Shown one piece after another: positions 43,773-51,903 of a DNA stretch of 64,000 nucleotides. A program made the position numbers and the translations under genes. The stretch is from an uncultured Chromatiaceae bacterium (lineage in GTDB: Bacteria > Pseudomonadota > Gammaproteobacteria > Enterobacterales > Alteromonadaceae). Below the pieces are notes generated by a model, which ran no database searches, was not told the origin of the DNA, and worked only from the letters and a program-made list of their open reading frames with translations. Numbering within the stretch: the first letter of the stretch is position 1; every line of letters starts with the position of its first letter. The stretch lies in assembly GCA_937978655.1 (NCBI GenBank), contig CALJUX010000072.1:1-64000 (forward strand). The letters run 5' to 3'.

Positions 43773-44300
43773 TTATCGCGCCAGCCATGCGGCTTTATCC
43801 AGCCGGTAAAACACTGTGGCCCGCGCCACGCCTGCGGGCGACTGCGTTTCAGTATGGGTATAGGCCGCACCTAATTTTTCCACAGCGCGACGTGAACGCA
43901 GGTTATGTTCACCGACATGAAACCAGACCACATCGGCAAAACTAAAGGCATGGTCCAGCATCAGTTGTTTCAGTTCAGAGTTGGTGGTTCCGCCCCAGCG
44001 CGAGCGCACTAAAAAGGTGTAGCCAATCGCCACTTCGCGTTTGGCTGCATCAAACTCGTAATAACGACTGGTGCCCAGTACTTCGCCGCTTTGCTTGTCG
44101 CAAATCAGATAAGCGCCGCCGCTGGCGAGACCACCGTCAAATACCGGTTTAAATACCTCAGGTTTGTAGCGTTCAGGTTCCGGATGCAAAGTCCAAATCA
44201 GCGGGTCGCTGGCGGCCTGCATCAGCTCGGGCCAATGTTCAGTTTGTAACGGGATTAAACGCAGGGCCGGGCCCGTTAAGACTTGTTGCAGAAGGTTCAT
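43773..44300 (-). CDS. GNAT N-acetyltransferase
   Basis: 175 residues, RimJ/RimL-like branch: LRLIPLQTEHWPELMQAASD opening (quoted in part), VRSRWGGTTNSELK as the acetyl-CoA loop, and NLRSRRAVEKLGA as the conserved C-terminal turn. TSRYYEFD is a conserved strand. Substrate unknown. It stands alone between the efflux operon and pdxH. Confidence 0.87.
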   Translation of the reverse strand: MNLLQQVLTGPALRLIPLQTEHWPELMQAASDPLIWTLHPEPERYKPEVFKPVFDGGLASGGAYLICDKQSGEVLGTSRYYEFDAAKREVAIGYTFLVRSRWGGTTNSELKQLMLDHAFSFADVVWFHVGEHNLRSRRAVEKLGAAYTHTETQSPAGVARATVFYRLDKAAWLAR

Positions 44301-44451
44301 GGTGTAGATCCGGTGCTGAAAACTGCGCCGAGCTTAAAGCGAAAACGGCGCGGCTATCAAGAGCGGCGCCGTAAACTATGCGTTGACTAAAAGGAACACC
44401 AAGCGTGACAAAATCGTTGATATGTTGGCTATCGCTAACCAGATGACAGCA

Positions 44452-45096
44452 TCAAGGGCAAAGCCGCTCAATGCTCCAGTGGCCATCTGCTTGTTTGCTG
44501 TACATAAAACGGTCGTGCAACCGATGTTCACCGCCCTGCCAGAATTCGATTTTATGTGGTTTCACTAAAAACCCGCCCCAGAAACTCGGCACCGGAATTT
44601 CGCCGTGTTCAAATTTATGTTTAATCTCGGCAAATTTTTGCATCAGCGCGAGGCGCGTCGACACCGGCCGGCTTTGCTCAGATGCCCAGGCCGCCAGCTG
44701 GCTTTCTTTCGGTCTTGAGGTGAAATACTGCAGCACCTGCGACGTTGGTACCCGCTCAGCAGTACCATACACAATCACCTGCCGCTCCAGCGGATGCCAG
44801 GGAAAATGCAGACACACTTTCGGATTACCAGCCAGTTCCTGCGCTTTACGGCTACCCAGATTGGTGTAAAACACAAAACCGTTGCTGTTGACGTCTTTCA
44901 ACAGCACCAGCCGCTGTGACGGCTGGCCGTCAGCATCGACGCTGGCGACACACATCGCCGTCGGATCTGGCAGTTCGGCGGCGATGGCGTCTTTCAGCCA
45001 GGCTTCAAACTGCACAAAAGGATCGGCGTTTAATTTATCCAGATCCAATTTATCTTTGACATAACTACGGCGGATATCCGCGACATTCACGCTCAT
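44452..45096 (-). CDS. pdxH: Pyridoxamine 5'-phosphate oxidase
   Basis: 214 residues, same as family average. It oxidises pyridoxine/pyridoxamine phosphate to pyridoxal phosphate with FMN. Conserved MCVASVDADGQPSQRLVLLK (quoted in part), FYTNLGSRKAQEL, SRPKESQLAAWASEQSRP and the C-terminal FWQGGEHRLHDRF and WSIERLCP. The ATG at 45094-45096 has GAGGA upstream; upstream in-frame residues lack family similarity. Confidence 0.96.
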   Translation of the reverse strand: MSVNVADIRRSYVKDKLDLDKLNADPFVQFEAWLKDAIAAELPDPTAMCVASVDADGQPSQRLVLLKDVNSNGFVFYTNLGSRKAQELAGNPKVCLHFPWHPLERQVIVYGTAERVPTSQVLQYFTSRPKESQLAAWASEQSRPVSTRLALMQKFAEIKHKFEHGEIPVPSFWGGFLVKPHKIEFWQGGEHRLHDRFMYSKQADGHWSIERLCP

Positions 45097-45186
45097 ACAG
45101 ATTTCCTCTTTATCCCGGCAGCCCGCAACGCGCTTGGCAACTCCAGCCAAGCATTTACGGCCTGCCAATCATCCCTTGTCATAAAC

Positions 45187-45212
45187 AAAGGGCCGGTATC
45201 GACCAGCCCTTT
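45187..45212 (-). terminator. Terminator of argS
   Basis: A hairpin with stem AAAGGGC (45187-45193) and GCCCTTT (45206-45212), extended by GGT/ACC. It lies 6 bases past the argS stop; the following T tract is short. Confidence 0.7.
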
Positions 45213-45217
45213 TACAG

Positions 45218-46957
45218 TTACATCCGCTCCATCACATCGATGCCAAGCAGGTCCAGGCCTTTGGCCAGCAGTTTTGCCACCAGAATGCTCAGCATTAAAC
45301 GGCTGTCGCGCAGCGCTGGTTCAATGCCGTCTTTTAAAATCGGACAAGCTTCATAGAAACTCATGTATTGGCTCGCCAATTCATACAGGTAATTACACAG
45401 CAAGTTTGGCTGGGCGTCTTTCATCACCTGTTGCAGCGTTTCTTCAAACTGCAGCACTTTGAGCGCCAGTTGTTTTTCCTGCTGCTCGGCCAGGATTAAT
45501 GACGCACTGAAGCTGTCGCTGATGCCGGCGCGGCGCACAATACTGCTGACACGGGTATAAGCATATTGCAGGTAAGGCGCTGTGGCACCTTCAAAGCTCA
45601 GCATCGCATCCCAGCTGAAGATGTAGTCTGAGGTGCGGTTTTTCGACAAGTCAGCGAATTTAACCGCACCAATACCGACTTTACGCGCCACTTCAGCGAT
45701 TTCTTCAGCGCTGAGTTCAGTCGACTTGCCTTTCACCACGGCTTCAGCGCGTACCACGGCTTCTTCCAGCAGTTCGGCCAGTTTGACAGTGCCGCCGGTG
45801 CGGGTTTTAAACGGCTTGCCGTCTTCACCCATCATGGTGCCGAACGGACAATGCTCGTAGGCTGTTTCTGCGCGCAGCAGACCCGCTTTACGTGCCACCA
45901 GCTCCACTTGTTTAAAGTGCAGCGCCTGACGGGCGTCGGTGAAAATGATGATGCGGTCGACATTCAGTTCATGGCTGCGATACTGGCAGGCTGCCAGATC
46001 TGTAGTGGCATACAAAAAGCCGCCACCGGTTTTTTGAATAATAAACGGCGACGGATTGCCTTCTTTGTCGGCCAGTTCCTGCAGGAACACCACTAAAGCG
46101 CCCTGGTCTTCCACCGCAATGCCACGGGCTTTTAAGTCGTCAACAATCGGCTGTAACATCGGGTTATAGGCCGACTCAGGTTTGATGTGGTCATGGCCCA
46201 AAGTGACGTTTAAGGTGCGATACACTTCTTCGCTGTGTTTAACTGAAGTGTCGATAAACAGCTGCCACAGTTTTTGACAATGCGCGTCGCCGCCTTGCAG
46301 TTTCACCACGTAATCGCGCGATTTGTCAGCAAAACCGGCTTCATCGTCAAAGCGTTTTTTCGCTTCGCGGTAGAAGTCTTCTAAGTCCGCCAGCGCGACA
46401 GTTTCTAAATCCACACCGGCAGCCAGTTTGTCTTCCAGATGCGCGATCAGCATGCCAAATTGCGTGCCCCAATCGCCCATATGGTTCTGCCGGATGACGT
46501 TGTCACCCCAGAATTCCAGCGCGCGCACCACAGCATCACCAATAATGGTCGAACGCAGGTGACCGACATGCATTTCTTTGGCGAGGTTCGGCGCCGAATA
46601 ATCCACCACCACAGTCTGCGGCGTAGTGTTAGCGCTGACGCCTAAACGTGGGTCGGCCACAGCGTGCTGCAGCTGCGTCGCCAGCCAGTCTGGTTTTAAC
46701 GTGACGTTGATAAAACCCGGGCCGGCGATTTCAATTTTGTCAGCGATATCATGAAGTTCCAGCACATCCACCAGCTGCTGCGCCAAAGCGCGTGGGTTGG
46801 TTTTTAATAACTTGGCAGCGGCCATAGCGCCGTTTATCTGATAATCGCCAAATTCGACTTTAGTGCTTTGTGTGACGGCGGTATTGGTATCCGCTGGCAA
46901 ACCGACTTTGATCATCGCGGCCTGCGTTTTTGCGGCCAATAACTGTTTGATATTCAT
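45218..46957 (-). CDS. argS: Arginyl-tRNA synthetase
   Basis: 579 residues, class I synthetase. The HIGH motif is EMHVGHLRST. KMSKS is replaced by a GDGKPFKTR-like loop (EDGKPFKTRTGG), as in many bacterial ArgRS. The C-terminal DALR domain contains LQYAYTRVSSIVRRA. The N-terminal Add1 domain spans about 1-90. ATG at 46957; follows prfC by 26 bases on the same strand. Confidence 0.97.
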   Translation of the reverse strand: MNIKQLLAAKTQAAMIKVGLPADTNTAVTQSTKVEFGDYQINGAMAAAKLLKTNPRALAQQLVDVLELHDIADKIEIAGPGFINVTLKPDWLATQLQHAVADPRLGVSANTTPQTVVVDYSAPNLAKEMHVGHLRSTIIGDAVVRALEFWGDNVIRQNHMGDWGTQFGMLIAHLEDKLAAGVDLETVALADLEDFYREAKKRFDDEAGFADKSRDYVVKLQGGDAHCQKLWQLFIDTSVKHSEEVYRTLNVTLGHDHIKPESAYNPMLQPIVDDLKARGIAVEDQGALVVFLQELADKEGNPSPFIIQKTGGGFLYATTDLAACQYRSHELNVDRIIIFTDARQALHFKQVELVARKAGLLRAETAYEHCPFGTMMGEDGKPFKTRTGGTVKLAELLEEAVVRAEAVVKGKSTELSAEEIAEVARKVGIGAVKFADLSKNRTSDYIFSWDAMLSFEGATAPYLQYAYTRVSSIVRRAGISDSFSASLILAEQQEKQLALKVLQFEETLQQVMKDAQPNLLCNYLYELASQYMSFYEACPILKDGIEPALRDSRLMLSILVAKLLAKGLDLLGIDVMERM

Positions 46958-46983
46958 TTTAAATCCTGTGTAAAACCTTGTTA

Positions 46984-48582
46984 TTAACCAGCGTGCGCGT
47001 GTTCACGGGTTTTATGGAAACGGATCTTCGGGTGCCGCTCCATCGATAAATTCAGGTTCACCATCGTCGGGGCCAGATAACTTAAGTTATCCCCGCCATC
47101 CAGCGCCAGGTTGGTGCTGGCTTTGTTTCTGAATTCTTCCAGCGCTTTGGCGTCGTCAGAGTAAACCCAACGCGCCGTGCTGACGTTGACACTTTCGTAT
47201 ATCGCATCGACGTTATATTCAGATTTTAACCGGTGCACGACGACGTCAAACTGCAGCACACCAACGGCGCCAACGATCAAATCGTTGTTATCCAGTGGCC
47301 GGAATACCTGCACCGCACCTTCTTCGGATAATTGCACCAGGCCTTTTAATAATTGCTTTTGTTTCAAAGGGTCACGCAGGCGAATACGGCGGAACAGCTC
47401 AGGCGCAAAGTTTGGAATACCGGTAAAAGTGAATTTTTCGCCGGCGGTGAAAGTGTCACCGATCTGAATAGTGCCGTGGTTGTGTAAACCGATGATATCG
47501 CCCGGAAACGCTTCTTCGACATGCTCGCGATCGCCGGCGAGGAATGTCAGTGCGTGCGGCACCAGCACATCTTTACCGATGCGCACGTGGTGCATTTTCA
47601 TGCCTTTTTCGTATTTACCGGAACAGATGCGTAAAAACGCCACGCGGTCGCGGTGTTTCGGGTCCATATTGGCCTGAATTTTAAACACAAAACCGGAGAA
47701 GCCTGCTTCGGTTGGCTCCACAGTGCGGCCGGTGGTGGCGCGGTGTTGTGGTGCCGGCGCCCATTCAGTCAGGCCATCAAGCATATGGTCGACACCGAAG
47801 TTACCCAGCGCAGTACCAAAAAATACCGGGGTTAATTCGCCTTTTAAAAACGCTTCGCGGTCAAATTCATGACTGGCGCCTTGCACCAGCTCCATTTGTT
47901 CGCGCAGGTCGGCGGCAAAATAACCAATCCGGGCGTCTAATTCCGGGTTATTGATGCCTTTAATGATATCAACGTCCTGAATGGTGTGACCGAGGCCCGA
48001 TTTATAAAAAATCACTTCATCGCGCAGGATGTGGTACACGCCTTTAAATTCTTTGCCAGAGCCAATAGGCCAGGTGATGGGCGCACAGGCGATTTTAAGG
48101 ACGCTTTCCACTTCATCAAGTAAATCAATCGGATCGCGAATATCACGGTCCATTTTGTTCATAAAAGTGATAATTGGCGTGTCGCGTAAACGGGTGACTT
48201 CCATCAGTTTGATGGTACGCTCTTCGACACCTTTGGCGCCGTCGATCACCATCAGACAGCTGTCGACCGCAGTCAGGGTGCGATAGGTATCTTCGGAAAA
48301 GTCTTCGTGGCCTGGTGTATCGAGCAGGTTAACTAGGCAATCAGCATACGGGAACTGCATCACAGAAGTGGTCACCGAAATACCGCGCTCTTTCTCCATT
48401 TCCATCCAGTCAGACGTCGCGTACTGACCGGATTTTTTGCCTTTAACGGTACCGGCTTTTTGAATTAACTGCCCGAATAACAACACTTTTTCGGTGATAG
48501 TCGTTTTACCGGCGTCGGGGTGAGAGATGATCGCAAAGGTTCTGCGTGTACTGACTTCCTGAAGAAATTCTGCGCTGGCCAT
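46984..48582 (-). CDS. prfC: Peptide chain release factor 3
   Basis: 532 residues. A GTPase that recycles RF1/RF2 from the ribosome. G1 SHPDAGKTTITEK, the RGISVTTSVMQF switch, DTPGHEDFSEDTYRTL in part, and NKMDRD are intact. GGDNLSYLAP near the C-terminus is typical. Probable operon with argS. Confidence 0.98.
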   Translation of the reverse strand: MASAEFLQEVSTRRTFAIISHPDAGKTTITEKVLLFGQLIQKAGTVKGKKSGQYATSDWMEMEKERGISVTTSVMQFPYADCLVNLLDTPGHEDFSEDTYRTLTAVDSCLMVIDGAKGVEERTIKLMEVTRLRDTPIITFMNKMDRDIRDPIDLLDEVESVLKIACAPITWPIGSGKEFKGVYHILRDEVIFYKSGLGHTIQDVDIIKGINNPELDARIGYFAADLREQMELVQGASHEFDREAFLKGELTPVFFGTALGNFGVDHMLDGLTEWAPAPQHRATTGRTVEPTEAGFSGFVFKIQANMDPKHRDRVAFLRICSGKYEKGMKMHHVRIGKDVLVPHALTFLAGDREHVEEAFPGDIIGLHNHGTIQIGDTFTAGEKFTFTGIPNFAPELFRRIRLRDPLKQKQLLKGLVQLSEEGAVQVFRPLDNNDLIVGAVGVLQFDVVVHRLKSEYNVDAIYESVNVSTARWVYSDDAKALEEFRNKASTNLALDGGDNLSYLAPTMVNLNLSMERHPKIRFHKTREHAHAG

Positions 48583-48672
48583 GCCTGAGTGAGTTCCGAA
48601 GTTAAGCTAAATGGGCGGCCGGTTCTGGTGCGGTCTGAGACTGCGTACCGGGTCCGGCGAAAAATGGCGCAG

Positions 48673-48700
48673 ATTATAGCAGGAACAGGTGCTTTGGCGA
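48673..48700 (-). promoter_or_regulatory. Predicted promoter of prfC
   Basis: A consensus TATAAT (minus strand, 48673-48678) with a weak -35 TCGCCA (48695-48700), spacer 16. It would give a leader of about 85 bases. Confidence 0.45.
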
Positions 48701-48751
48701 AATTGCTTTGCCAGTTAATTCGCAGGGTTTGGCGACCAGAACACAGAAAGG

Positions 48752-49207
48752 CTAAAGGGATGGCATCGCCAGCGACAACGCCATCAGCACGGCATCTTCG
48801 TTACCGCCCGGCGCCGGGTAATAGCCGGGCCGCACACCAACCTGATGAAAGCCAAGCTGCTGGTACAGCGCTATCGCAGTTTGATTGGATACCCGCACTT
48901 CCAGCCAGCAATCGGTCGCCTTGCGCGCTTCTGCTTCATCGAGAAAATGGCTGAGCAATGCTTTGCCAATACCTTTGCCCTGCTGCTTTGGATGCACCGC
49001 AATATCAAACAAACTGGCTTCACCGGCGACCAGCTCACCGATATAAAAGCCGGCGACCTGCTGATCAATCAGCGCCACCGCATTAAAATAGCGCTCGGAA
49101 AAACTGCTCTGAAAGGATGATTCTGCCCAGGGATAAGCCGTAGCGGCCTGTTCTGTTGCCAGCATGGCCGGAATATCGGCGCTGGTCGCTGTACGGATGT
49201 GGATCAT
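48752..49207 (-). CDS. rimI: Ribosomal protein S18 alanine N-acetyltransferase
   Basis: 151 residues, GNAT fold. It acetylates the N-terminal alanine of S18. The acetyl-CoA loop is HPKQQGKGIGKALL, followed by EVRVSNQTAIALYQQLGFHQVG in part and ending with GGNEDAVLMAL. Overlaps holD by 4 bases (ATGA), matching the E. coli holD-rimI pair. Confidence 0.95.
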   Translation of the reverse strand: MIHIRTATSADIPAMLATEQAATAYPWAESSFQSSFSERYFNAVALIDQQVAGFYIGELVAGEASLFDIAVHPKQQGKGIGKALLSHFLDEAEARKATDCWLEVRVSNQTAIALYQQLGFHQVGVRPGYYPAPGGNEDAVLMALSLAMPSL

Positions 49208-49641
49208 GTTGGGTCCGTTGTGGCTGTGTTTTCTGCCGGTACATCTGCCGGTAACAGCTGACTGAGGCGCTGCCAGAGTTGTTTTTTGTGCGCCGGCGGC
49301 AGAAAACTCTGGGGGGCAGCGCTATAGAGGCCAGTGCTGGTCAGTTGGATATCTGCAGTGTCGGCCTGATAAAACCATTGAGCCGCTACACCGGCTTGTT
49401 GCAAACAACACAACAAGTCCTGCACCAGCGGCAAACTGGCATCAGCCGCCAGCCACTGCGGCGGAATTTCTGCAACTGGGGCAGATTCTGGCTGTGGTGT
49501 CGGGACAGCAACATGCACCACTGGCTGATAAGCCGGTGCAGCTAAGTGTGTTTGTAACGGTTGAATGTTCAGCTGCTGTAAGAACTGCAGCTGCAGTTCT
49601 GACATGGAAGATGTGATGTTGTCTGTCACGTCTGGATTCAT
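49204..49641 (-). CDS. holD: DNA polymerase III psi subunit, probable
   Basis: 145 residues. Weakly conserved sequence, but the position directly before rimI with a 4-base overlap, the size and the LQFLQQLNIQPLQ N-terminal motif fit HolD, which links the clamp loader to the chi subunit and SSB. The rest is Pro/Gln/Ala-rich and lacks certain matches. The ATG at 49639-49641 is chosen because AAGG lies 7 bases upstream; the longer in-frame ORF would run into the tRNA gene. Confidence 0.65.
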   Translation of the reverse strand: MNPDVTDNITSSMSELQLQFLQQLNIQPLQTHLAAPAYQPVVHVAVPTPQPESAPVAEIPPQWLAADASLPLVQDLLCCLQQAGVAAQWFYQADTADIQLTSTGLYSAAPQSFLPPAHKKQLWQRLSQLLPADVPAENTATTDPT

Positions 49642-49674
49642 CTCAGCACCTTGTTTGGTCTTGCCTGAGAGAAT

Positions 49675-49751
49675 TGGCAGGGGCAGAGGGATTCGAACCC
49701 CCAACCATCGGTTTTGGAGACCGCTGTTCTACCAATTGGAACTATGCCCCT
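49675..49751 (-). tRNA. tRNA-Trp (CCA anticodon)
   Basis: 77 bases including an encoded CCA end. The acceptor stem AGGGGCA pairs with TGCCCCT. The anticodon loop CTCCAAA gives anticodon CCA. The T loop is GGTTCGAATCC in part. One extra base in the D arm compared with E. coli tRNA-Trp. It is followed, 33 bases on, by the holD start, so it may be cotranscribed with holD-rimI. Confidence 0.97.
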
Positions 49752-49765
49752 GTGATTGAGGCGCC

Positions 49766-49793
49766 ATTATACAAAACAAGTTTTAAAGGTAAA
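49766..49793 (-). promoter_or_regulatory. Promoter of the tRNA-Trp gene
   Basis: On the minus strand, -35 TTTACC (49788-49793), a 16-base spacer and consensus -10 TATAAT (49766-49771). It is followed by a GC-rich discriminator, GGCGCC, as in stringently controlled stable-RNA promoters. Confidence 0.75.
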
Positions 49794-50024
49794 GCAAAAA
49801 TCACTGACAAAGCAATCAATTGCACATTATTCCGCCAATGCGGCGACGCAGCAAACAGCTTTGGCTTATTCGCTGCGCTATATGCGCATTTGCTTGTATA
49901 AAAAAGATGCACGGCACTGAGGCATTTGTTAGCATGGCGCGCCAATTCGGCACCGAAGTTGCGGTCTGTAAAAACAACAGCTACAACTTAGGACACAGGA
50001 TGACGAGAAACCAAGGATGTTTGC

Positions 50025-50411
50025 ATGAAAATGACCGATTATTCAGTATTGATCATCGACGATGTACCTTCAGTCCGGGAATATCTGCGCCAGACGCTGA
50101 TGCTGCTCGGGATCACCAGAGTCAGTGAAGCGGCCAACGGCAGTGTTGGCATCAGCAGCTACACCAAACAACAGCAAGACGTGGTTTTTTTGGATATCGA
50201 GCTGCCAGATTGCGACGGCAAGTCCCTGCTGCGCCAGCTAAAAGAAATCAATCCCAACGCCAATGTAGTCATCATGACGGCGCACAGTACCGTCGAGAAT
50301 GTGCAGCAAAGCATTCTGGCCGGCGCCTGCGGTTTTATTGCCAAACCCTTTTCTGCAAAAAAAATTGAGTCCGTGCTGGTGAAATGCCAGAAGAAAACGT
50401 TGCCCGCCTGA
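50025..50411 (+). CDS. Single-domain response regulator
   Basis: 128 residues, a CheY-like receiver with no output domain. The acidic pair is in IIDDVPSVREY, the phosphoacceptor Asp in VVFLDIELPDCDG, the Thr in VIMTAHS and the Lys in IAKPFSAKK. An ATG at 50025 with AAGGA upstream; a second ATG lies two codons on. No histidine kinase is adjacent. It lies near a FliA-controlled gene, so a link to chemotaxis or motility is possible but unproved. The gap before it (49752-50024) shows only the tRNA promoter. Confidence 0.9.
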   Translation: MKMTDYSVLIIDDVPSVREYLRQTLMLLGITRVSEAANGSVGISSYTKQQQDVVFLDIELPDCDGKSLLRQLKEINPNANVVIMTAHSTVENVQQSILAGACGFIAKPFSAKKIESVLVKCQKKTLPA

Positions 50412-50432
50412 ACCGCGTTTTCCCTGTCTGGT

Positions 50433-50777
50433 TCAGGCTTTACCTGTCAAAGCCTGCCCGACAAACTCAATGCCTGCCCAGCCGGTGCGCATAAAATTGC
50501 GGATATTGGCATGGTTGCTGCCTTTAATATCCGGCAACACATCAAGCCGGTAAAAGTCACCAAATAACTGTAAAGTCTGCGGCTCCGACAGCTGATGCAA
50601 CAAAGCAAAAGCGAGGATTTTACAGGAGCCGTTGTTTTCCCCGGCCGCGTTAAACTGCTCACCATTCTGGAAGGCGGTCGGCGTGAAATCATACAAGGCA
50701 TCAATCAATGCGATGGTCTGCTGGAAGCTGATGCTTTCAGGCTCGGTACTCAACTGACGAAAAAATGTTTCCAACAT
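50433..50777 (-). CDS. HopJ type III effector family protein
   Basis: 114 residues. It opens LETFFRQLSTEPESISFQQTI in part and has the family block YDFTPTAFQNGEQFNAAGENNGSCK in part. The name comes from a Pseudomonas syringae effector, but the family is common in non-pathogens and its role here is unknown. It is not near a type III secretion cluster. It diverges from the FliA promoter 10 bases away. Confidence 0.88.
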   Translation of the reverse strand: MLETFFRQLSTEPESISFQQTIALIDALYDFTPTAFQNGEQFNAAGENNGSCKILAFALLHQLSEPQTLQLFGDFYRLDVLPDIKGSNHANIRNFMRTGWAGIEFVGQALTGKA

Positions 50778-50786
50778 AAAATTGCC

Positions 50787-50813
50787 TAAAGTTTAACCAG
50801 AATGAGCCGATAG
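50787..50813 (+). promoter_or_regulatory. Sigma-28 (FliA) flagellar promoter
   Basis: TAAAGTTT (50787-50794), an 11-base spacer, then GCCGATAG (50806-50813). The enteric consensus is TAAAGTTT-N11-GCCGATAA; only the last base differs. It lies 38 bases before the ATG of the following gene. Confidence 0.88.
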
Positions 50814-50851
50814 AGCGTTCAATCGTCCATCAATTCCGATGGGAGGACCCG

Positions 50852-51823
50852 ATGAACGTCATCAGCGCCACACAGGCATTCAGTGCCCGCGAACAGCAGT
50901 TATTTCAGCACAGCCGGGTCGAAGTTCAGTCTTCGCCAGTTGCCCGCCCCGCCCCCGCATCAACAGCGCAAGCAGTTGATCCAAAGAGTGAAACCGAGTC
51001 TAAGTCATCCGACGAACAAAATGAAGATGGTCAGCAATTCAGCGCCAAAGAAAGTATTGGTACTGTAAAACGGATTTTAGAACAGCTGAGCAGTGGCAAA
51101 TTGCTCAGCTGGCTCGATGGCTCTGCCTTTGACAAAATTCAGGCACAGCAACAGCAACTTGACGCGGAAGCCACCCCGCCCGAAGCGCCCGCTGAGCGCA
51201 CTATCATGGAATTTAACTACCGTTATCAGGCGGTTGAAGCGAGCTTCGCTGGCGAAGTGCAGTTAGAAGATGGCAGCAGTCAAAGTTTTGCCTTTAGTTT
51301 CAGCCTGCAGGAAAGTTACGCCAGTTTCAGCATGCGTCAGGAAGCGGTGCTGAAAGATCCATTGATTTTAAGCACCACAGGTCAGAGTTTTCAGTGGACC
51401 GGCGCCAGTCAGTCATTTGATTTTTTCAGTGACGGCAGAAGCGCTGAGTTACCGACGCTGGCAAATGGCCAGTATTACCTGAGTTATGACCGTAATCAGG
51501 ATGGTCAAATCACACAAGGCAAAGAATTGTTTGGCCCCAGTACTGGCCAGGGATTTGCTGAACTCGCAGCGCTGGATGAAGACAAAGACGGCTTTGTCGA
51601 CAGCAGCGACAGCGCCTGGCAACAGCTGAGCCTGTGGCGGCCGGGTGAAACTCCGACCAGCCTGAGCGAAGCCGGCATCGGCGCACTTTCGGCTCAATCG
51701 GTCGCGACCTCTTTTGGCCTGTACGACGGTGATGCGCTGCTAGCCCGCATCGCGCGCAGTGGCATCTTTTTAGCTGAACAGGGTCAAGTCGGTTTGCTGC
51801 AGCAGGTTGATTTGAATATCTGA
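50852..51823 (+). CDS. Calcium-binding-motif protein under FliA control
   Basis: 323 residues. No Sec signal. N-terminal about 60 residues are Ser/Pro/Gln-rich and look disordered. A middle domain of about 110 residues (NYRYQAVEASFAGEVQLEDG in part) is unassigned. The C-terminal 110 residues resemble the ELFG-type calcium-binding unit of large RTX-like surface proteins: D213-RNQDG-QITQGKELFG, then D242-EDKDG-FVDSSD-SAW and a QLSLW strand. A GGGAGGA ribosome site precedes the ATG. The promoter is a near-perfect sigma-28 site, so it should be expressed with late flagellar genes. It may leave the cell by the flagellar export route. Function not known. Confidence 0.8.
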   Translation: MNVISATQAFSAREQQLFQHSRVEVQSSPVARPAPASTAQAVDPKSETESKSSDEQNEDGQQFSAKESIGTVKRILEQLSSGKLLSWLDGSAFDKIQAQQQQLDAEATPPEAPAERTIMEFNYRYQAVEASFAGEVQLEDGSSQSFAFSFSLQESYASFSMRQEAVLKDPLILSTTGQSFQWTGASQSFDFFSDGRSAELPTLANGQYYLSYDRNQDGQITQGKELFGPSTGQGFAELAALDEDKDGFVDSSDSAWQQLSLWRPGETPTSLSEAGIGALSAQSVATSFGLYDGDALLARIARSGIFLAEQGQVGLLQQVDLNI

Positions 51824-51903
51824 CAGTGAGTGCCGGATCTGGCTGATCCGGAGCAGAACTTCGCGTTACACTGCGCTCAGCTGAATTTGCCGGAGCGCCG
51901 TCT

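Noticed and set aside
50433..50777. HopJ as evidence of a type III secretion system
   Set aside because: The family name is historical; no injectisome gene is present in the window.
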